A stretch of DNA of 64,000 nucleotides, taken from assembly GCA_008638375.1 (NCBI GenBank), contig CM018052.1, positions 5,988,506-6,052,505 of the forward strand, read 5' to 3'. The stretch is from Nyssa sinensis (taxonomy: Eukaryota > Streptophyta > Magnoliopsida > Cornales > Nyssaceae). The stretch's first letter is position 1; the number at the start of each line of letters is the position of its first letter. The translations under genes and the position numbers were made by a program. This document shows positions 34,331 to 46,512 of the stretch, in pieces. Below the pieces are notes generated by a model. It saw only the letters and a list, made by a program, of their open reading frames with translations, was not told the DNA's origin and did not search any database.

Positions 34331-35900
34331 ATGACTCCCAATCTCCGTTCGAGAAAGAACTCTCAAAACCCTCCAAACCGGCCACCTGCTGAAAGAAAAA
34401 GGGGACAAGCATCTAATCCCATGTAGCAACAACTCAATCGAGTTCAATGACAAAATGACCTAATGCAGGAACAACTTCTTACCATTTCTCAAACTCTGGC
34501 ATTGCTTACTTGAAGCGGTGGGTGCCATCAAGAGACTCCTAGTGAACAACCGGTGTACCTCTAAGGCACCACCCATGTGGGAGGAGACCCCTAGCCGTCG
34601 GCCGCCGCAAGTAGGGGGATACCAACCTTCAACCTGGTCGAAGTACGACAAGGGTTCCACTCCAGTGGCTTCAAGGGCAAACCTAGTGCCACAAGAGTTT
34701 CAACCTCAAACGGCACCAGTTCCCCTAGCTCAGGAAAATCAAAATCCTCTTTCTACCATGGGTCATGGCCGTCCCGTCTATATGGGCACTGAAACTGCAA
34801 GCCAAGACCCGCAACAACCAACACCGCCTAGGGACCCACGGAGGGCTGAAAAACTCGGGGACTCTATGGACCACACTATTGTTGCGCGAGGCACCTACAT
34901 CCCTCTAGAGCAGGACGAGCTAGCCAAGCTGCTCGGAAGGTTTGCCACACCATTCACCCCCTCTACAATGGCCTCGGAGCGGCCGAAGAAATTTGTTGTC
35001 CCAAAGTTCACTCTTTATGATGGGACTGGGGACCTAGGGGACCATCTTTCTCATTATCAGCACACCATGGTGCTACATGGGGCCACTAACGCTTTCATGT
35101 GTCATACCTTCGTAACTAGCCTCAAAGGCACTGCTTTGAAGTGGTTCCACCACCTCCCCCAGAACTCGATCGTCAACTTCTATGAGCTCAACAGGCGTTT
35201 CCTCGACTGGTTTATAACCAGCAGAAGGTTAAGGAGAGGCCCAGAGTTCTTGCTAAACATTAAGCAATCTAAAGGAGAGTCACTCTTAGAGTACATTGCG
35301 CACTTCAATGCCAAACTTACAGGGATCACGGATTCCAGTCCGAGCTTTCTGGTAGCCACTCTGACCTTTGGTCTTGCTCAGGGGGGTTTTCGGGATTCTT
35401 TAACATCGAGCCCTCCCGCTGACATGGCAGCACTCATGGAGTGAGCCAGGAACTATATAAATTTTGAGGAGGCAAAGAAAATACCTCCCAAAAGATTAAG
35501 AAACAAGCCTAGAAAGATGAACAGAAGAAAGACTCCAGTGCCTCCAAGAAGAGGGTCCGGAGCCCAGACAAAAGAACGGCGTCCAGAACTCCAAGCAATA
35601 CTAGACCAGGGGGGTTCGCCACCTACACCCCTCTGCACGCCTCTGTAGCTCAGATACTTCGATAGGTCTAAGCAAGTAAAAACCTAAAATGGCCAGAGCT
35701 ACTGAAAGGCAACCCCAACAACAAGGACCAGAATAAATATTACGATTTTCATAAGGACTATGGGCATACGATTGACGAATGCAGGGCCCTTAAACAGGAG
35801 ATTGAGCAGCTCATTAGGAGAGAACGGCTGCGAGAGTTCGTCACGCAAGACGGGAGGCAGAACCTCCAAAGTGATAGGCTACCACAGAGGAGGTAGGAGC
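34331..35900 (+). pseudogene. Tat gag, broken
   Basis: The first ATG (34331) gives MTPNLRSRKNSQNPPNRPP and is soon stopped. The main frame 34518-35444 carries the Retrotrans_gag domain: ERPKKFVVPKFTLYDGTGD, SLKGTALKWFHHLP, ELNRRFLDWFITSRRLRR and GESLLEYIAHFNAKL. A TGA (35442-35444) falls before ARNYINFEEAKK. A zinc-finger-like CDFHKDYGHTIDEC follows near 35750 in another frame. Gag forms the virus-like particle. At least one early stop, one late stop and one frameshift are seen. Confidence 0.85.
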
Positions 35901-36590
35901 AGAGGCCAGAATAGAGGGATGGACGGAATGAGCTCCAGCAGCAGAACAATCAGGTTATCTTCATCCTCTATGCGGACACCCCTGGTCGCAGGGACATCCA
36001 ACCGAGCAAGAAAGCGATATGCTCGGGAGGCCAGAACTGCTCCTAGCATCCTCCAAATTTCTGCTATCGAGAAAAGAATAAAGCCAGTACTTAAGATCCA
36101 GTTCACATATCAAGATCTTGCAGGGGTACACTGCCCTCACAGTGACGCCTTAGTTATTTCTCTCAAAATTGCTAATTCTGATATCCGAAGAGTCTTGGTA
36201 GACACAGGGAGCTCTGCCAACGTGTTATTCTACGAGCCCCTCAAACAAATAAATCTCAACTCCAATGATGTCAAGCCCACTGTCGCAATAATGGCAGGAT
36301 TTGACGGGAACCTTAATACCCCATTGGGGAAGATTGACCTTCCCACCATAACAAGAGAGAGAGATGGACAAAAGACCACAATCTCATAGTATATGGTCCT
36401 TAATTCCAAATCCCCCTATAATGTTATAATCGGAAGGCCTTGGCTCCACCAAATGGGTGCGATTACTTCGACCCTCCACCAATGCCTGAAATATATACAC
36501 AACAATGCTGTTCATTCTATCAAAGGATGCCAGCCAACCGCCCGAGAATGTCACGCTCTTACACTCAAGAAGAAGGCCCCCAAATAGCAA
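35900..36590 (+). pseudogene. Tat aspartic protease region, broken
   Basis: The motif RVLVDTGSSANVLFYEPLKQ at about 36190-36250 contains the intact catalytic DTGS. It is preceded by HSDALVISLKIANSDI and followed by the flap-side region and VIIGRPWLHQMGAITSTLHQ (near 36430). A TAG at 36387-36389 separates the two parts, and another stop ends the frame at 36585-36587. The protease normally processes the Gag-Pol polyprotein. Confidence 0.85.
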
Positions 36591-36789
36591 TTACTGCACT
36601 CTCATAAAGGTAGGGGCCTAGACCTTTCCCACCATCATGAGATAGAAGGCTGCCCATCCAGAATTGATGAACCTCTAAGCCCTAGAGGAAGGGACTGTAG
36701 GGCCAAACCAGTGGGGGACCCTATCAAGGTGCTAGTCAGCTCTAAAGAACAAGGGCAGTACTTGCAAATCGGTCCAAACCTAACACCAT

Positions 36790-37530
36790 CCATCCGAGTA
36801 AGAAGAGATGGTAGAATTCCTAAAGAACAACCTTTCAGTGTTTTTTTGGGAAACTAAGGATATGAAAGGGATAAATCCAGACCTCATCACCCACAAGTTG
36901 ATGACCGACCCTAACCACCCTCTGGTAAGACAGAAGAGGACTCTCGCTCCAGAGCGGCACCAGATCATTAATGAAGAAGTCTGGAGGTTGTTGGACACTA
37001 AGATGATAAGAGAAGTATTCTATCCAGAATGGCTTGCCAATACTGTTCTGGTCAAGAAGAAAAATGGCAAGTGAAGAGTATGCGTCGATTACACAGACCT
37101 CAAAAAAGCCTACCCCAAAGACAGCTTTCCACTCCCGAGGATAGACCAAGTAGTCGATGCAACGGCAGGACATGAACTTATGAGCTTTATGGACACCTAC
37201 TCCGGATATAGTCAAATCCAGATGTACCCTCCAGACCAGGAAAAAATAGCTTTCATAACCGAACGAGGCCTCCATTGTTGTAGAGTGATGCCGTTCGGTC
37301 TGAAAAATGTTGGGGCAACATATCAACGTCTGGTCAGAAAGATGTTCAGTCCTCAAATCGGCAGTACAATGAAAGTTTACATAGATGACATGCTGGTCGA
37401 AAGCCTACGGAAGAGCAGCCATATCCAGCACTTAAGCCAAACGTTTGATATCCTGAAACAGTACAAGATGAAATTAAACCCCTTGAAGTGCACCTTCGGT
37501 GTAACCAAGGGAAAGTTCTTAGGTAACCTT
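36790..37530 (+). pseudogene. Tat reverse transcriptase, first part
   Basis: The sequence reads FLKNNLSVFFWETKDMKGI, HKLMTDPNHPLVRQKRTLAP, ANTVLVKKKNGK, then a TGA (37072-37074) where Trp is normal, RVCVDYTDLKKAYPKDSFPL, MDTYSGYSQIQM, VMPFGLKNVGATYQRLV and the catalytic YIDDMLVES (about 37380). It stops mid-domain at KFLGNL (37530), where a 4.1-kb solo LTR is inserted, and resumes in frame at 41643 (VSQRGIEANPTQ). Confidence 0.88.
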
Positions 37531-40500
37531 TGTCACGACCCGAAACCCACCCTGTGCGGATTACCGGATCGCGACCGCCGTCCCGAGACCCAAAGGCCTC
37601 GAGACCAGGCTCCCATCTGCAGCGGTACCGAATAGATGTGCTCCATGTGGTTGCGGAAGCGTGAAAAACTTTTTCTTTTCTTTTCTCATTTTAAAATTTG
37701 CACATCCGTCCGATACTGCCGCTCTTCACATTTCGGTATACATGTATAATCATACATTCAGAGCATAACTAAAACTTAAAAGACTTTATAATTACAATCT
37801 TAATTCAACTGCCCCGTGGGGCTTAATACATGTCCTTAAATTGTCTGGAAATACAAATATGCTAATCAAAGTTCATGTGATTTTTCCCAAAAGAACTACT
37901 TAAGCAAATCTTCCCAAAAGCTAGGTTCATCCTTAACGTCTTCAAAAATCGATCTGCCATTAGTCACCTGAAAGGGGGGCGGATAAAATCCGGGTAAGCT
38001 AATCAAAGCTTGTGAGTAATTCCTGCATTCATCATGGGGTTTTCAACTGGTAGTGGTTTTAGCACATGAGGGGTTATGAAATACTCACTACCAATTGCTC
38101 GTACGTTTTAGAACACAGAATATATGCATTCTTAAAACAATAGCTTTGAAACAATTAAAGTATTCAAGCTAAATACACATTTTCTTCAAATAGAGCATAT
38201 GCAATTTAAAAGCATATAAACACGTGAAATAGAATAGGGATAATGCCTACTTCTATTTTCAAAATCACTTGTCATCTTTTCTCTTTTATTAGGCAGAATC
38301 TGTTTCGAACCAGACTCCCGTTTTACTGCAATGCTACAATGGAGATATCTCATTTGCCTGGGGGATTAGATCCTTCTACCGGGCATGTACTGTTGAATCC
38401 CGGAGGATTTCAACCATCATAGGGGGTGGCACTTAGTACCGTTTATCTTATAAAATAATTTCACATGACTTCTTCGATAGATGTTTTTCATGAACATTTA
38501 AAACATGGAGAGTATAACTTCTACAATGAAGCTTCGAATACATGTGATAATCAAATTCAAAATGTTAAAGAGACTTGCATTTGATTTAGACATGCTAATT
38601 ATTTTCAAGAAAAGAGCTGGATATAAAAACATTTATAAAGCATGCCGTAACAAAATATTTTAAAAGAACGGAATCATATAAAGACTGAATTTGATATTCA
38701 AAGGCTGCAATAACTTGAACTTAAAACTTCTTCAAATATATGGAGTTAAATCTCCAGTTCAAATACAGGGTTACTCACCTCGGTCCTTTAGGGTTAGCTC
38801 TACAGAGGCGCCTTCTCTTTACCTTTCTCTTTCCTTAGCCTATTAAGATTTATGAAAATTCCATAAATTTCATATGTGCTAAATCAACTTCATAACTCAC
38901 TAAGTGTAGACTATGAGAAGCCTAAATTCTTATACCGGTCCGACTTACAGCTGTATTATAAATCTAGCAACTTATGTACTTAATGATAATAATATTACCT
39001 GCGACGCCATTCGGCTAAGGTTTCCGTGTTCTCCCTTTCCTCTTCCATTTTCCTTTTTTCCTCCTTTTTCTTGGCCTCTGCCACCATGGCCTTGGTGGGT
39101 GATTTGAAAATGAAGGGGCTCACCGAGACGACTTCTGTCGCCTTGGCTATCCTGACGAACCTATCGATCACTCTCTGACGATGCAACAGTTCTTGCATGA
39201 AGGCCTGTTGCTTTGGATCCTTGGCCCTTTGGGCCTTGGTCATGATCGTGAATTTCGGTCGTTGTTCTTCCATAGTTATCACCTAAGATCAACTTATGAC
39301 TTAGAAATTTTATTCTAAGGTTGATGTGTTGTCATGTCCTCGTATACGCCGTAGATTAGTACTTTGGCATTACTTTAATTTATAATCATCTAACAGATGC
39401 TATTCATCAAATTTTATGTATTTTTATTTTAGACATTTCTTTTGGTCGAATAGACTCTACCATTGATTCCGGAGCGTCGAAGAAAGTCGGTTTGGGCTTC
39501 CCTAGGATTTAATTCGGACTCTGGTATGAAAAAGGGTAAAAGGGTCATTCATCGTTTTACGTGTCATATTTTTCTGTGCTTTGTTTCGTAGTTTGGACTC
39601 CATTATTGAGTCCAAGATGTCAATGAAAGTCAATTCAGACCTTCCTGTGTTTTAATTTGGCTTTTAGTGTACTAGGGTAATTTGGTCATTTTACCCCTTT
39701 ACGTGTCTTTATGTTCGAGACCTCATCTCGTGTCGTGGACCACACCATTGGACTCAAAAGGTCCGAAATAGTAAAATCACACTAATAACTTGTTAATTTT
39801 GGTCAAGGGGTATTTTGGTAATTTATACCTTAACGTGTCTAAATTTTTCAGGCCCCGTCTCGTAAAATGGACCCTACCATTGGCTTCAGAATATCCAAAA
39901 TTGTAAGGATACACTATTCATTTATTTAATTTGGACTTCATTTGCCCTATTTATAACCCAAGGGTAATTTAGTAATTTTACTTATTTAATAAAATAATTA
40001 AATAAATTATTTTATTATTTTATTATTTTTCCAGGGGTATATTTGCATAATTTTTCCAAAATTTGGGCCACAGTGTAAATCCGTAGAACAGTTGGGGCTC
40101 AAAATTGAATTTTCAAAACTTTCGGACTGAACCAGTGGGTTCAGTCCTATCTCAAATGAATCGGTCCAATTTCAACTGAACCAATCCAGTCTGGTTGGGT
40201 TTATTGCGTAATGCTGACATCATGATGACATCAGCCCTAATAGTTTAAAATTTAAACATAAGCATAAACGACGCCGTCCCACTTAACCGTTTATACGACG
40301 GGTCGGGTTCCGACCCGAACCCGATTTGACCCGAACCGCCACTGTTCATCTTCTTCCCCGTTTCTTCCCAGTGTTGCCCTAGTTGCAGGTTTTCATTTTT
40401 TTCCTATTTCGTGGATTTGTACAACTCCGTTTCTTCTGCTTTCTTTCCCAAACACCTCCTAATACATTATAGAACACTTCTACATTGATTTGGAGGTTCG

Positions 40501-41637
40501 AATATAGCTCAATGACTCGATTTAAGTCACGATAATCCGAGCTGTTCATGGGTCGTTCATGCTCGTTTGTTGATGGTTTTTCACGAGGTTTTGCTTGTTT
40601 TAATCCCCTCTTCATGGGGATTTAGTTTTCGTTCATAAGGGTAGGTTTAGAGGCGAGTTTAAAGGTTTGGGTTGAAAAACCGAAACCTGCAAGTCAATGG
40701 TCAAGGGTCATTTCTTGTGATTTTTGGTCGCGGGTATAGGTTGTCATGACCCTCATGACTTCTTCTTGAAGTCTCTATGCACCAAAAAGAGTTTGGCTTC
40801 CATCATTTCAGACGTGCTATAGCATGGTCTTCAATGGCGGATCACTGTTGGGTCACGTAGTTCTAGGTGTTTTTATGACCTAATTTCATGTTTAATCATG
40901 CCTAAATATGTTTAAAACATCATATATACAAAATCTAGAACTAAAACAGTTCATGCATGCAAAATTTTCTAGAGAGAAAGTGATGGTTCTTGGTGTTTTA
41001 CCTCTGTCAGTGGCTTTCTCTCTCTTTCCTCCTTCCTCCGAGACCTCTCTTCTCTTCTTCTAAATGCCCAGAACTCTCCCTCTCTTTCTCTATGGCTGAT
41101 CGGTGGAGATTTTGTGTGTAACCCATGTATGCCCCTTTGTATAAGTGGGAGACTTTAATGGCCATCACCTCACTTAATTGCCCCTCATTTCACACCCCTT
41201 ACTCCATCAGATCATGGCCATACTTCCCCCTATTCATCTTCACCAAATGACCATATAATATATACATAAAGTACATAACCACCTTACCTATATTAATTCC
41301 ATGTCTCTCTCCCCTATATTTATGTATATATATATATATATTACATTTAATATACATATTACACCACACTCACACACACGGCTGATATATATATATATAT
41401 TTTTACTTAATTTTCCATATTTAATTTATTATTAAATTATTTATTCAATTTATTACACTTTATCAATTAACCATCACATTTTATATTAATTTTAATAAAT
41501 ACTTAATTTCTCATATTAATAAATTAATTTTATTAAATTAATTTATTATTATTTTAAAAACATAATATTTACTTCCATTTTTTATATCCTCGAAATACGT
41601 GTCATATTACCCGACATTCTCGGGTCAGGGTATTACA
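37531..41637. mobile_element. 4.1-kb solo LTR (Tekay/Del-like) inside the Tat RT
   Basis: The insert starts TGTCACGACCCGAAACCC, ends CGGGTCAGGGTATTACA and is flanked by a perfect 5-bp duplication ACCTT (37526-37530 and 41638-41642). No gag, pol, primer site or polypurine tract is inside, so it is a solo LTR left by LTR-LTR recombination. Length and termini suit a Tekay/Del-type chromovirus; this is by pattern only. The inside is mostly non-coding: AT-rich, with GGTTCAGT/GACCCGAA-rich blocks near 40130-40340 and microsatellites near 41320-41400. Small frames at 38913 and 40379 look meaningless. An antisense frame at 38995-39282 is listed separately. Confidence 0.8.
38995..39282 (-). CDS. Antisense charged ORF within the solo LTR, exon-like
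   Basis: A 95-codon minus-strand frame starts MITMEEQRPKFTIMTKAQRA, holds HRQRVIDRFVRIAKATEVVS and ends in a charged helix (AEAKKKEEKRKMEEERE). Just before the stop, its 3' end is CGCAG followed by GTAATATT, which fits a plant splice donor. I do not recognise the family. It may be an old captured host exon or a chance antisense frame in LTR DNA. Composition (Lys/Glu/Arg-rich, no low-complexity runs) is more protein-like than any other frame in this LTR. Confidence 0.3.
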   Translation of the reverse strand: MITMEEQRPKFTIMTKAQRAKDPKQQAFMQELLHRQRVIDRFVRIAKATEVVSVSPFIFKSPTKAMVAEAKKKEEKRKMEEERENTETLAEWRRR

Positions 41638-42017
41638 ACCTTGTTTCCCAGAGGGGTATTGAAGCAAACCCTACTCAGATCAAAGCCTTGATTGAGTTAG
41701 GATCACCCAGAACTAAGAAAGACATTCAGGCTCTGAACGGGAGAGTTACGGCTCTGAATCGATTTATCTCCAAATCCACCGACCGCTGCCTACAATTCTT
41801 CAAAGTCTTAAAGGGAAGCAGAGCATTGCAATGGTCTGAAGAATGTGAAAAGGCCTTTCAAGAGTTGAAGAAGTACTTGGCTTCCCCTGAAATCTTATCA
41901 AAGCCAATCCTAGGGGAGAAACTGCTCCTTTATCTTGCAGTCTTTGAAAACGCCGTCAATTCTGTACTGGTCAGGCAGGACAGGGGAGTCCAAAAGCCCA
42001 TATTTTATGGAAGCAGG
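41638..42017 (+). pseudogene. Tat RT end and RNase H start
   Basis: This continues the RT after the solo LTR: GIEANPTQIKALIELGSPRT, NRFISKSTDRCLQFFKVLKG, then WSEECEKAFQELKKYLASPE and LYLAVFENAVNSVLVRQD, the connection and start of the RNase H domain. It is cut at FYGSR (42017) by the insertion of a 926-bp solo LTR and resumes at 42949 with ALLDTEERYPEIEKLACAL. Confidence 0.85.
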
Positions 42018-42943
42018 TGATGCGAACCCCGCCAAGAAAACAAGACCAGACAACGAAAAAGGAATCCAAGATCGTTCCACAATTAGTTCTGAATGACAGA
42101 CCTTGACTTGTTGTTTATGACAAACAAGAACCTCAGTATATATGACCTCAACCCGTTGTTTAGTGCGAAACAAGAACCTCGGTATAAGAAAGACACCACA
42201 AGCAGTGGTGGAAATCCGTTTGATAAGTCGTTGGTGAACGCCATGGGAAATCCCGATAAGTTCAGATAATTCTTCAAAGAACCACAGAGAAAATATTCTC
42301 CAAAAATTTACTGAATAATCATCTGTGTGCCAAATGCGGCTACAAGTTCTTTTTAAAACACTCTATGAAAACCTAGGGCCGAATAAGGCCTACAATAAAC
42401 AAAAGATATGGGCTAAACACTTTCTGGCCCAAAACATCCTAAACTACCAACTAAAATAATAAAAGAAACCCACTAATTAAGTTAGAATTTCGCGCAGCCA
42501 AAAACGTCATCAATACAGGTACAGCAACTTCAAACCCAATTTTGACCTTGATGAAGCCCGAATCTTGGAAAACTCAAAACATGAAAGTTGTAGAACTATT
42601 CCTTGGGTTTTCATAGCATCTTGAATCATCTCAATCGAAGCTCGAATGAGAGAGTTATGCCCAGATTATGAAGTGACATTGAAACTGTACGAAAATCGCC
42701 TAATTAGCGTTTTTGCCGATTTAAGCTTAGCCCTGGCCAGATTCTTCTCAAACTTGAATCATGTTGATAAATCTTTGGTGCCCATGTGGTCCATGCTCAA
42801 TGGGCCTCCATGAATTTGCTAAGGTTCATGCCTCTTAAATCAATCCGTTGAATACATCCTTAAACTTCCTTGCTCGTGCTCTCGTAACCAGCCCAATTGG
42901 GACTTGAATTAGATACGTTGAAGTTGTGCTATGACTTGCATCA
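42018..42943. mobile_element. 0.93-kb solo LTR in the Tat RNase H
   Basis: The 926-bp insert has TGATG...CATCA termini and flanks GCAGG (42013-42017) and GTAGG (42944-42948), a 5-bp duplication with one mismatch. No coding or priming sequence is inside. It is related to the two solo LTRs at 46513-47440 and 48165-49091: the first half is alike (ACCTCGGTATAAG and GGAAATCCCGATAAGTTCAG motifs), the last third has diverged. Confidence 0.85.
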
Positions 42944-42948
42944 GTAGG

Positions 42949-43640
42949 GCACTATTGGACACAGAGGAAAGATATCCCGAGATTGAGAAGCTAGCCTGTG
43001 CTCTAATAATCTCTGCACGGAAGCTCCAACCTTACTTCTAGGTGCATCACATTGAGAACCCAACCGCCTATCCACTGAAATCGATGATATGAAAACCCAA
43101 AGTCTCCGGGCAATTGGTCAAGTGGTCTTTGAAATCGGGGCAATTTGACATATCCTATGTTCCACAGACCTCCATCAGAGGGCAAGCATTGGTAGATTCT
43201 GTTACTGAGTTCAGCCTAGCCCTGCATGATAAGGCACAACTTAGTAAGAGTTCTGCTGCATGGCAGCTCTACACTGATGGATCATCTACAGACCAGGGTT
43301 CTGGCATCGACTTAGTGTTACGAGCTCCTAAGGGACTTGTAGCTAAAAAGGCAATAAGCTTGGGATTCAGAGCTTCAAACAATGAACCCGAGTATGAAGC
43401 CCTCATCCTTGGAATGAAACTAGCTATGGAATGCGAGGCCCAAAATCTCAAAGTTTTCTCTGACTCCCAACTGGTGGTAAGCCAAGTTCTAGGAGAATTT
43501 TCCATCAAAGATGATAGAATGATTTGGTATTCAGAGCTGATGGATTTACTGAAGCGCTCCTTCCATGAATTCACTATCCAAAAAATCGAGAGAAATTAGA
43601 ATTCCAAGGCTGACGCCCTGGCAAATATGGCCTCTCATCT
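42949..43640 (+). pseudogene. Tat RNase H end and additional (archaeal-type) RNase H
   Basis: RNase H continues as TEERYPEIEKLACALIISA with stops near 43038 and 43091. A linker, SGQFDISYVPQTSIRGQALVD, precedes the second RNase H at 43260-43600: WQLYTDGSSTDQGSGIDLVL, then NNEPEYEALILGMKLA, VFSDSQLVVSQVLGE and a TAG at 43597, before SKADALANMASHL. The D, E and D catalytic positions are visible. A second RNase H after the first marks the Tat clade. Confidence 0.87.
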
Positions 43641-44192
43641 TTAGCCAGAAGGAGATTCCACTCTAAAGATCTCCCACTAGCCAAGACCAAGCATCAAAGA
43701 GGTTTAGACTGTCCAAGTTTCCGAGAAGACCCAAAATTGGATGACTCCCATCCTCTAATACCTAGAAGAAGGGCTGCTCCCAGAAGACAAAAACATGGCT
43801 CGAAGAATTCGAACCAGGACAGCTCGGTACCTGGTCTTGAATGGGAAGCTCTATCGCAGATCCTACTCTCAACCTTTGTTGCGGTGCCTGACCTCAGAAG
43901 AATCTTAATATGTTCTAGCCAAAATACATGAGGGAATCTGCGACAACTATAATGGGGACAGAACCGTAGCCCACCGAGCTTTAACACAGGGCTACTATTC
44001 ACCCAGCATGTTGAAGTAGGCCATGGAGTACATCCAAAAATGTGACAAATGCCAATGATTCGCTCCATACTAGCACCAGCCCCAACATGAGCTAATTCCT
44101 ATCACCAGCCCATGGCCCTTCGCTCAGTAGGGAATGGACATTGTAGGTCCACTGCCGAAGGCTACTCCAAATAGAAGATACCTCCTGGTTGT
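43641..44192 (+). pseudogene. Tat integrase, N-terminal part
   Basis: The sequence includes ARYLVLNGKLYRRSYSQPLL, a zinc-binding HHCC module (AKIHEGICDN, then AMEYIQKCDKCQ) and the start of the catalytic core (SPWPFAQ, stop, GMDIVGPLPKATPNRRYLLV). Stops lie near 43705, 43759, 43908 and 44018. It is cut at VVDE (44192) by the Athila-like element. The core Asp of GMDIVGP is present. Confidence 0.82.
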
Positions 44193-46512
44193 TGATGAGT
44201 GCGCAAAAGTGCACTCTAAATACCCTATTATTGGATTAAAATGCTAAAATGTGACCCTTTTATGAGAGCATAATATTTAATATTTTTAATTCCTTCATAT
44301 TTAGTTTTATGAAATATTTTTGTTTAAGTGAGGTAATTAATGTATTTATTGAATTAGGGAAGCATTGAAGGTAAAAGAAGAGCTATGGAGTATATTGTGC
44401 AATTTTCAACTTTTATGCAGATTCGATCCATGGAGCTTCAACTGAGATTTGGATGGCGTTAGAATTTTAGAATAAGAAAGTGATATTCATGAAGCTTTTA
44501 GAGGACATCTTTGTCTTTTCAGAAAGGTCAGGTTTGTAAAAATCGAAGTTCTTTTGGGCCTCCAAATGTTACTTCAAAGATAGGCCTGGAAAACTGCTCT
44601 GAACTTGTCCGACCAGCCAACTTCAAGGGGTCATAACTTGAGCTTCCGAAGTCCAAATTAGGTGATTTTTAAGCCTAAAATTATTTACTCATCTAGGGTT
44701 ACAACTTCCGTGAAGAGCCCAAGTCAAGATTCAATCATTATCTAAAAGGAAAAGGGGCCTAAATTTGACGGCTGCTGGCTGTGCGCATAAAGAAAGAAAA
44801 GCAAAAGAAAGAAAAAATTAAAAACCAAAGAGGTTGGCCGACGCATGGCGCAAGGAAAAACAAGAAAAGCTAAGTGGGGTCCATACGCAGGGCTTGTGTG
44901 GTGCAGTGCTGCTGGGCCCGGGCTGGCGCGGTTGACTAAACAAGGGGCGTGCAGCTGTACTGCAAGAAGGGCCTGACGCGTTGGGCTTAGGAATGGTGCA
45001 GCTGGGCTTTGTTTGGGGAGGTGCGAAGCAATAAAAGGAGAAAAAACAAAACCTAAAGGGAGGACAAGTCCATGAGGAGGTTAGAATAGGGAGCTGCAGG
45101 TCCTGGCGCAGAGATGGCCTTATAGAGAAAAAAAAAAAAAAAAAAGCAAGATGCTTCGTGTTTATTTCTCCGTGAGATTTACGTTGTCCGTCATTCGTAT
45201 GGGTAACTAAATTTCTAAGTGGGGTTAGGGATGAACTTGCACCATAGATGGTTATTTTAATTTATTTTTGATTCCTATACGTGGTTTTCATTTATTAAAT
45301 TCTTTGGTTGTCATTCTCAATTTATTGTTGAGTTTTCTTTTCCGAATAATTAAAGGGTTCAATTTGTTTATAGATTCAGTCATGCTTTTTCTATTGAATA
45401 GATTAATGCTTTGATTATTTTTGGAACAATTAATTATTTATATTGATTCAATTCTTTACTGCAATATTTCTCGTTGGGTTTTCTCAATGTGTATAATAAT
45501 TTGAGTGATTTAAAAGTGATGAATGATTTTTCAAAGGGATACTTTCAGTTTAATTTTGGTTCATAATTTTATATCTTTCGATTGAGATTTTTGGAATTTA
45601 AATTCTCAATTGAGTTATCAGTGAATTAAAAATAATTAAAATACCAGATATGTGCAAGGGATTCTCAAAGCTCTACTGTTTGTTAAAATTGAGTACTTTG
45701 TCTGTTAATCAGTTTGTTTAATTTTTATTTACATTCAAAATCACTTTTTATATATATATTTTTTTTTTGATAGGCAAATAAAATAGATAAAAGAAAAGAA
45801 TAAATACAAGATCAAGAGGGCATACCCTCGAACAAGCTAGAGGAAGGTTGGACTTCTACAAACAGAAGAGCACCCGACCAAAAGCAACAAAAAAGAAAAA
45901 ACTAAACAAAGAAAAAGAAAACAAAACAAGAGGGCATACCCTCAGACAATCTAGGGGAAAGGAAGAGCATACATAAAACAGAAGAGCTCCCAACCCCAAG
46001 CAGCAAAAATATTACACTTTAAATATGCTATCAGGCAAAGACCAAGTAAACTGGAGATGTCTACTGGAAGTTGAGTCCTGAATCCATTTTGAGTGAGTGA
46101 GCCTGCCACAGATCATGTCCTGAGTTTGAGCAATGATGGCATTTGGAATTTTCTGGATCTGGGTGAATAATCTGCTATTCCTTTCACGCCATATGCTGTA
46201 AACTGAGCAAGCTAGTGTAAGCCTGCCTAAGATGGAGGAGAACGACTTGCCTTTGAAAGAGTTGGTAGCCCAAAGGATAGTTTGCTGCCAGTCCCCAGTA
46301 GGACATTGAAAACCACTTTTAGAGAGCAAGTGGGACCATATGTTGGAGGAGAAAGGGCAGGAAAAAAAGAGGTGATTGTGATTCTCATTTTCTCTAGAAC
46401 AGAAAAGACATTTAGGATCTTGACCAGTGTTAGAAGAGAACAGGCGGTCCCACTTGTTTAATATTTCTTTAAATTCAGAAATTCTTTCTATTATTCTTTT
46501 AATTTTGTCTCT
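44193..46512 (+). mobile_element. 5' LTR of the Athila-like element, interrupted and split
   Basis: This is similar to the 3' LTR at 53199-54698 from its first base. A LINE fragment interrupts it at 45758-46452. It stops at TTTTGTCTCT (46512), where a solo LTR is inserted. The missing last 66 bp of the LTR are found inverted at 48099-48164. About 0.19 kb present here, for example 44578-44690, is absent from the 3' LTR. Confidence 0.85.
45758..46452 (-). mobile_element. 5'-truncated L1 LINE fragment in the Athila-like 5' LTR
   Basis: A poly(T) start marks its 3' end on the minus strand. Two GAGGGCATACCCTC hairpins follow (45816-45829, 45930-45943), then the C-terminus of ORF2 with the intact zf-RVT motif CLFCSRENENHNHLFFSC and WRERNSRLF. 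Around 690 bp in all. Comparison with the 3' LTR shows that some target bases were lost and no clear duplication was made. Confidence 0.85.
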
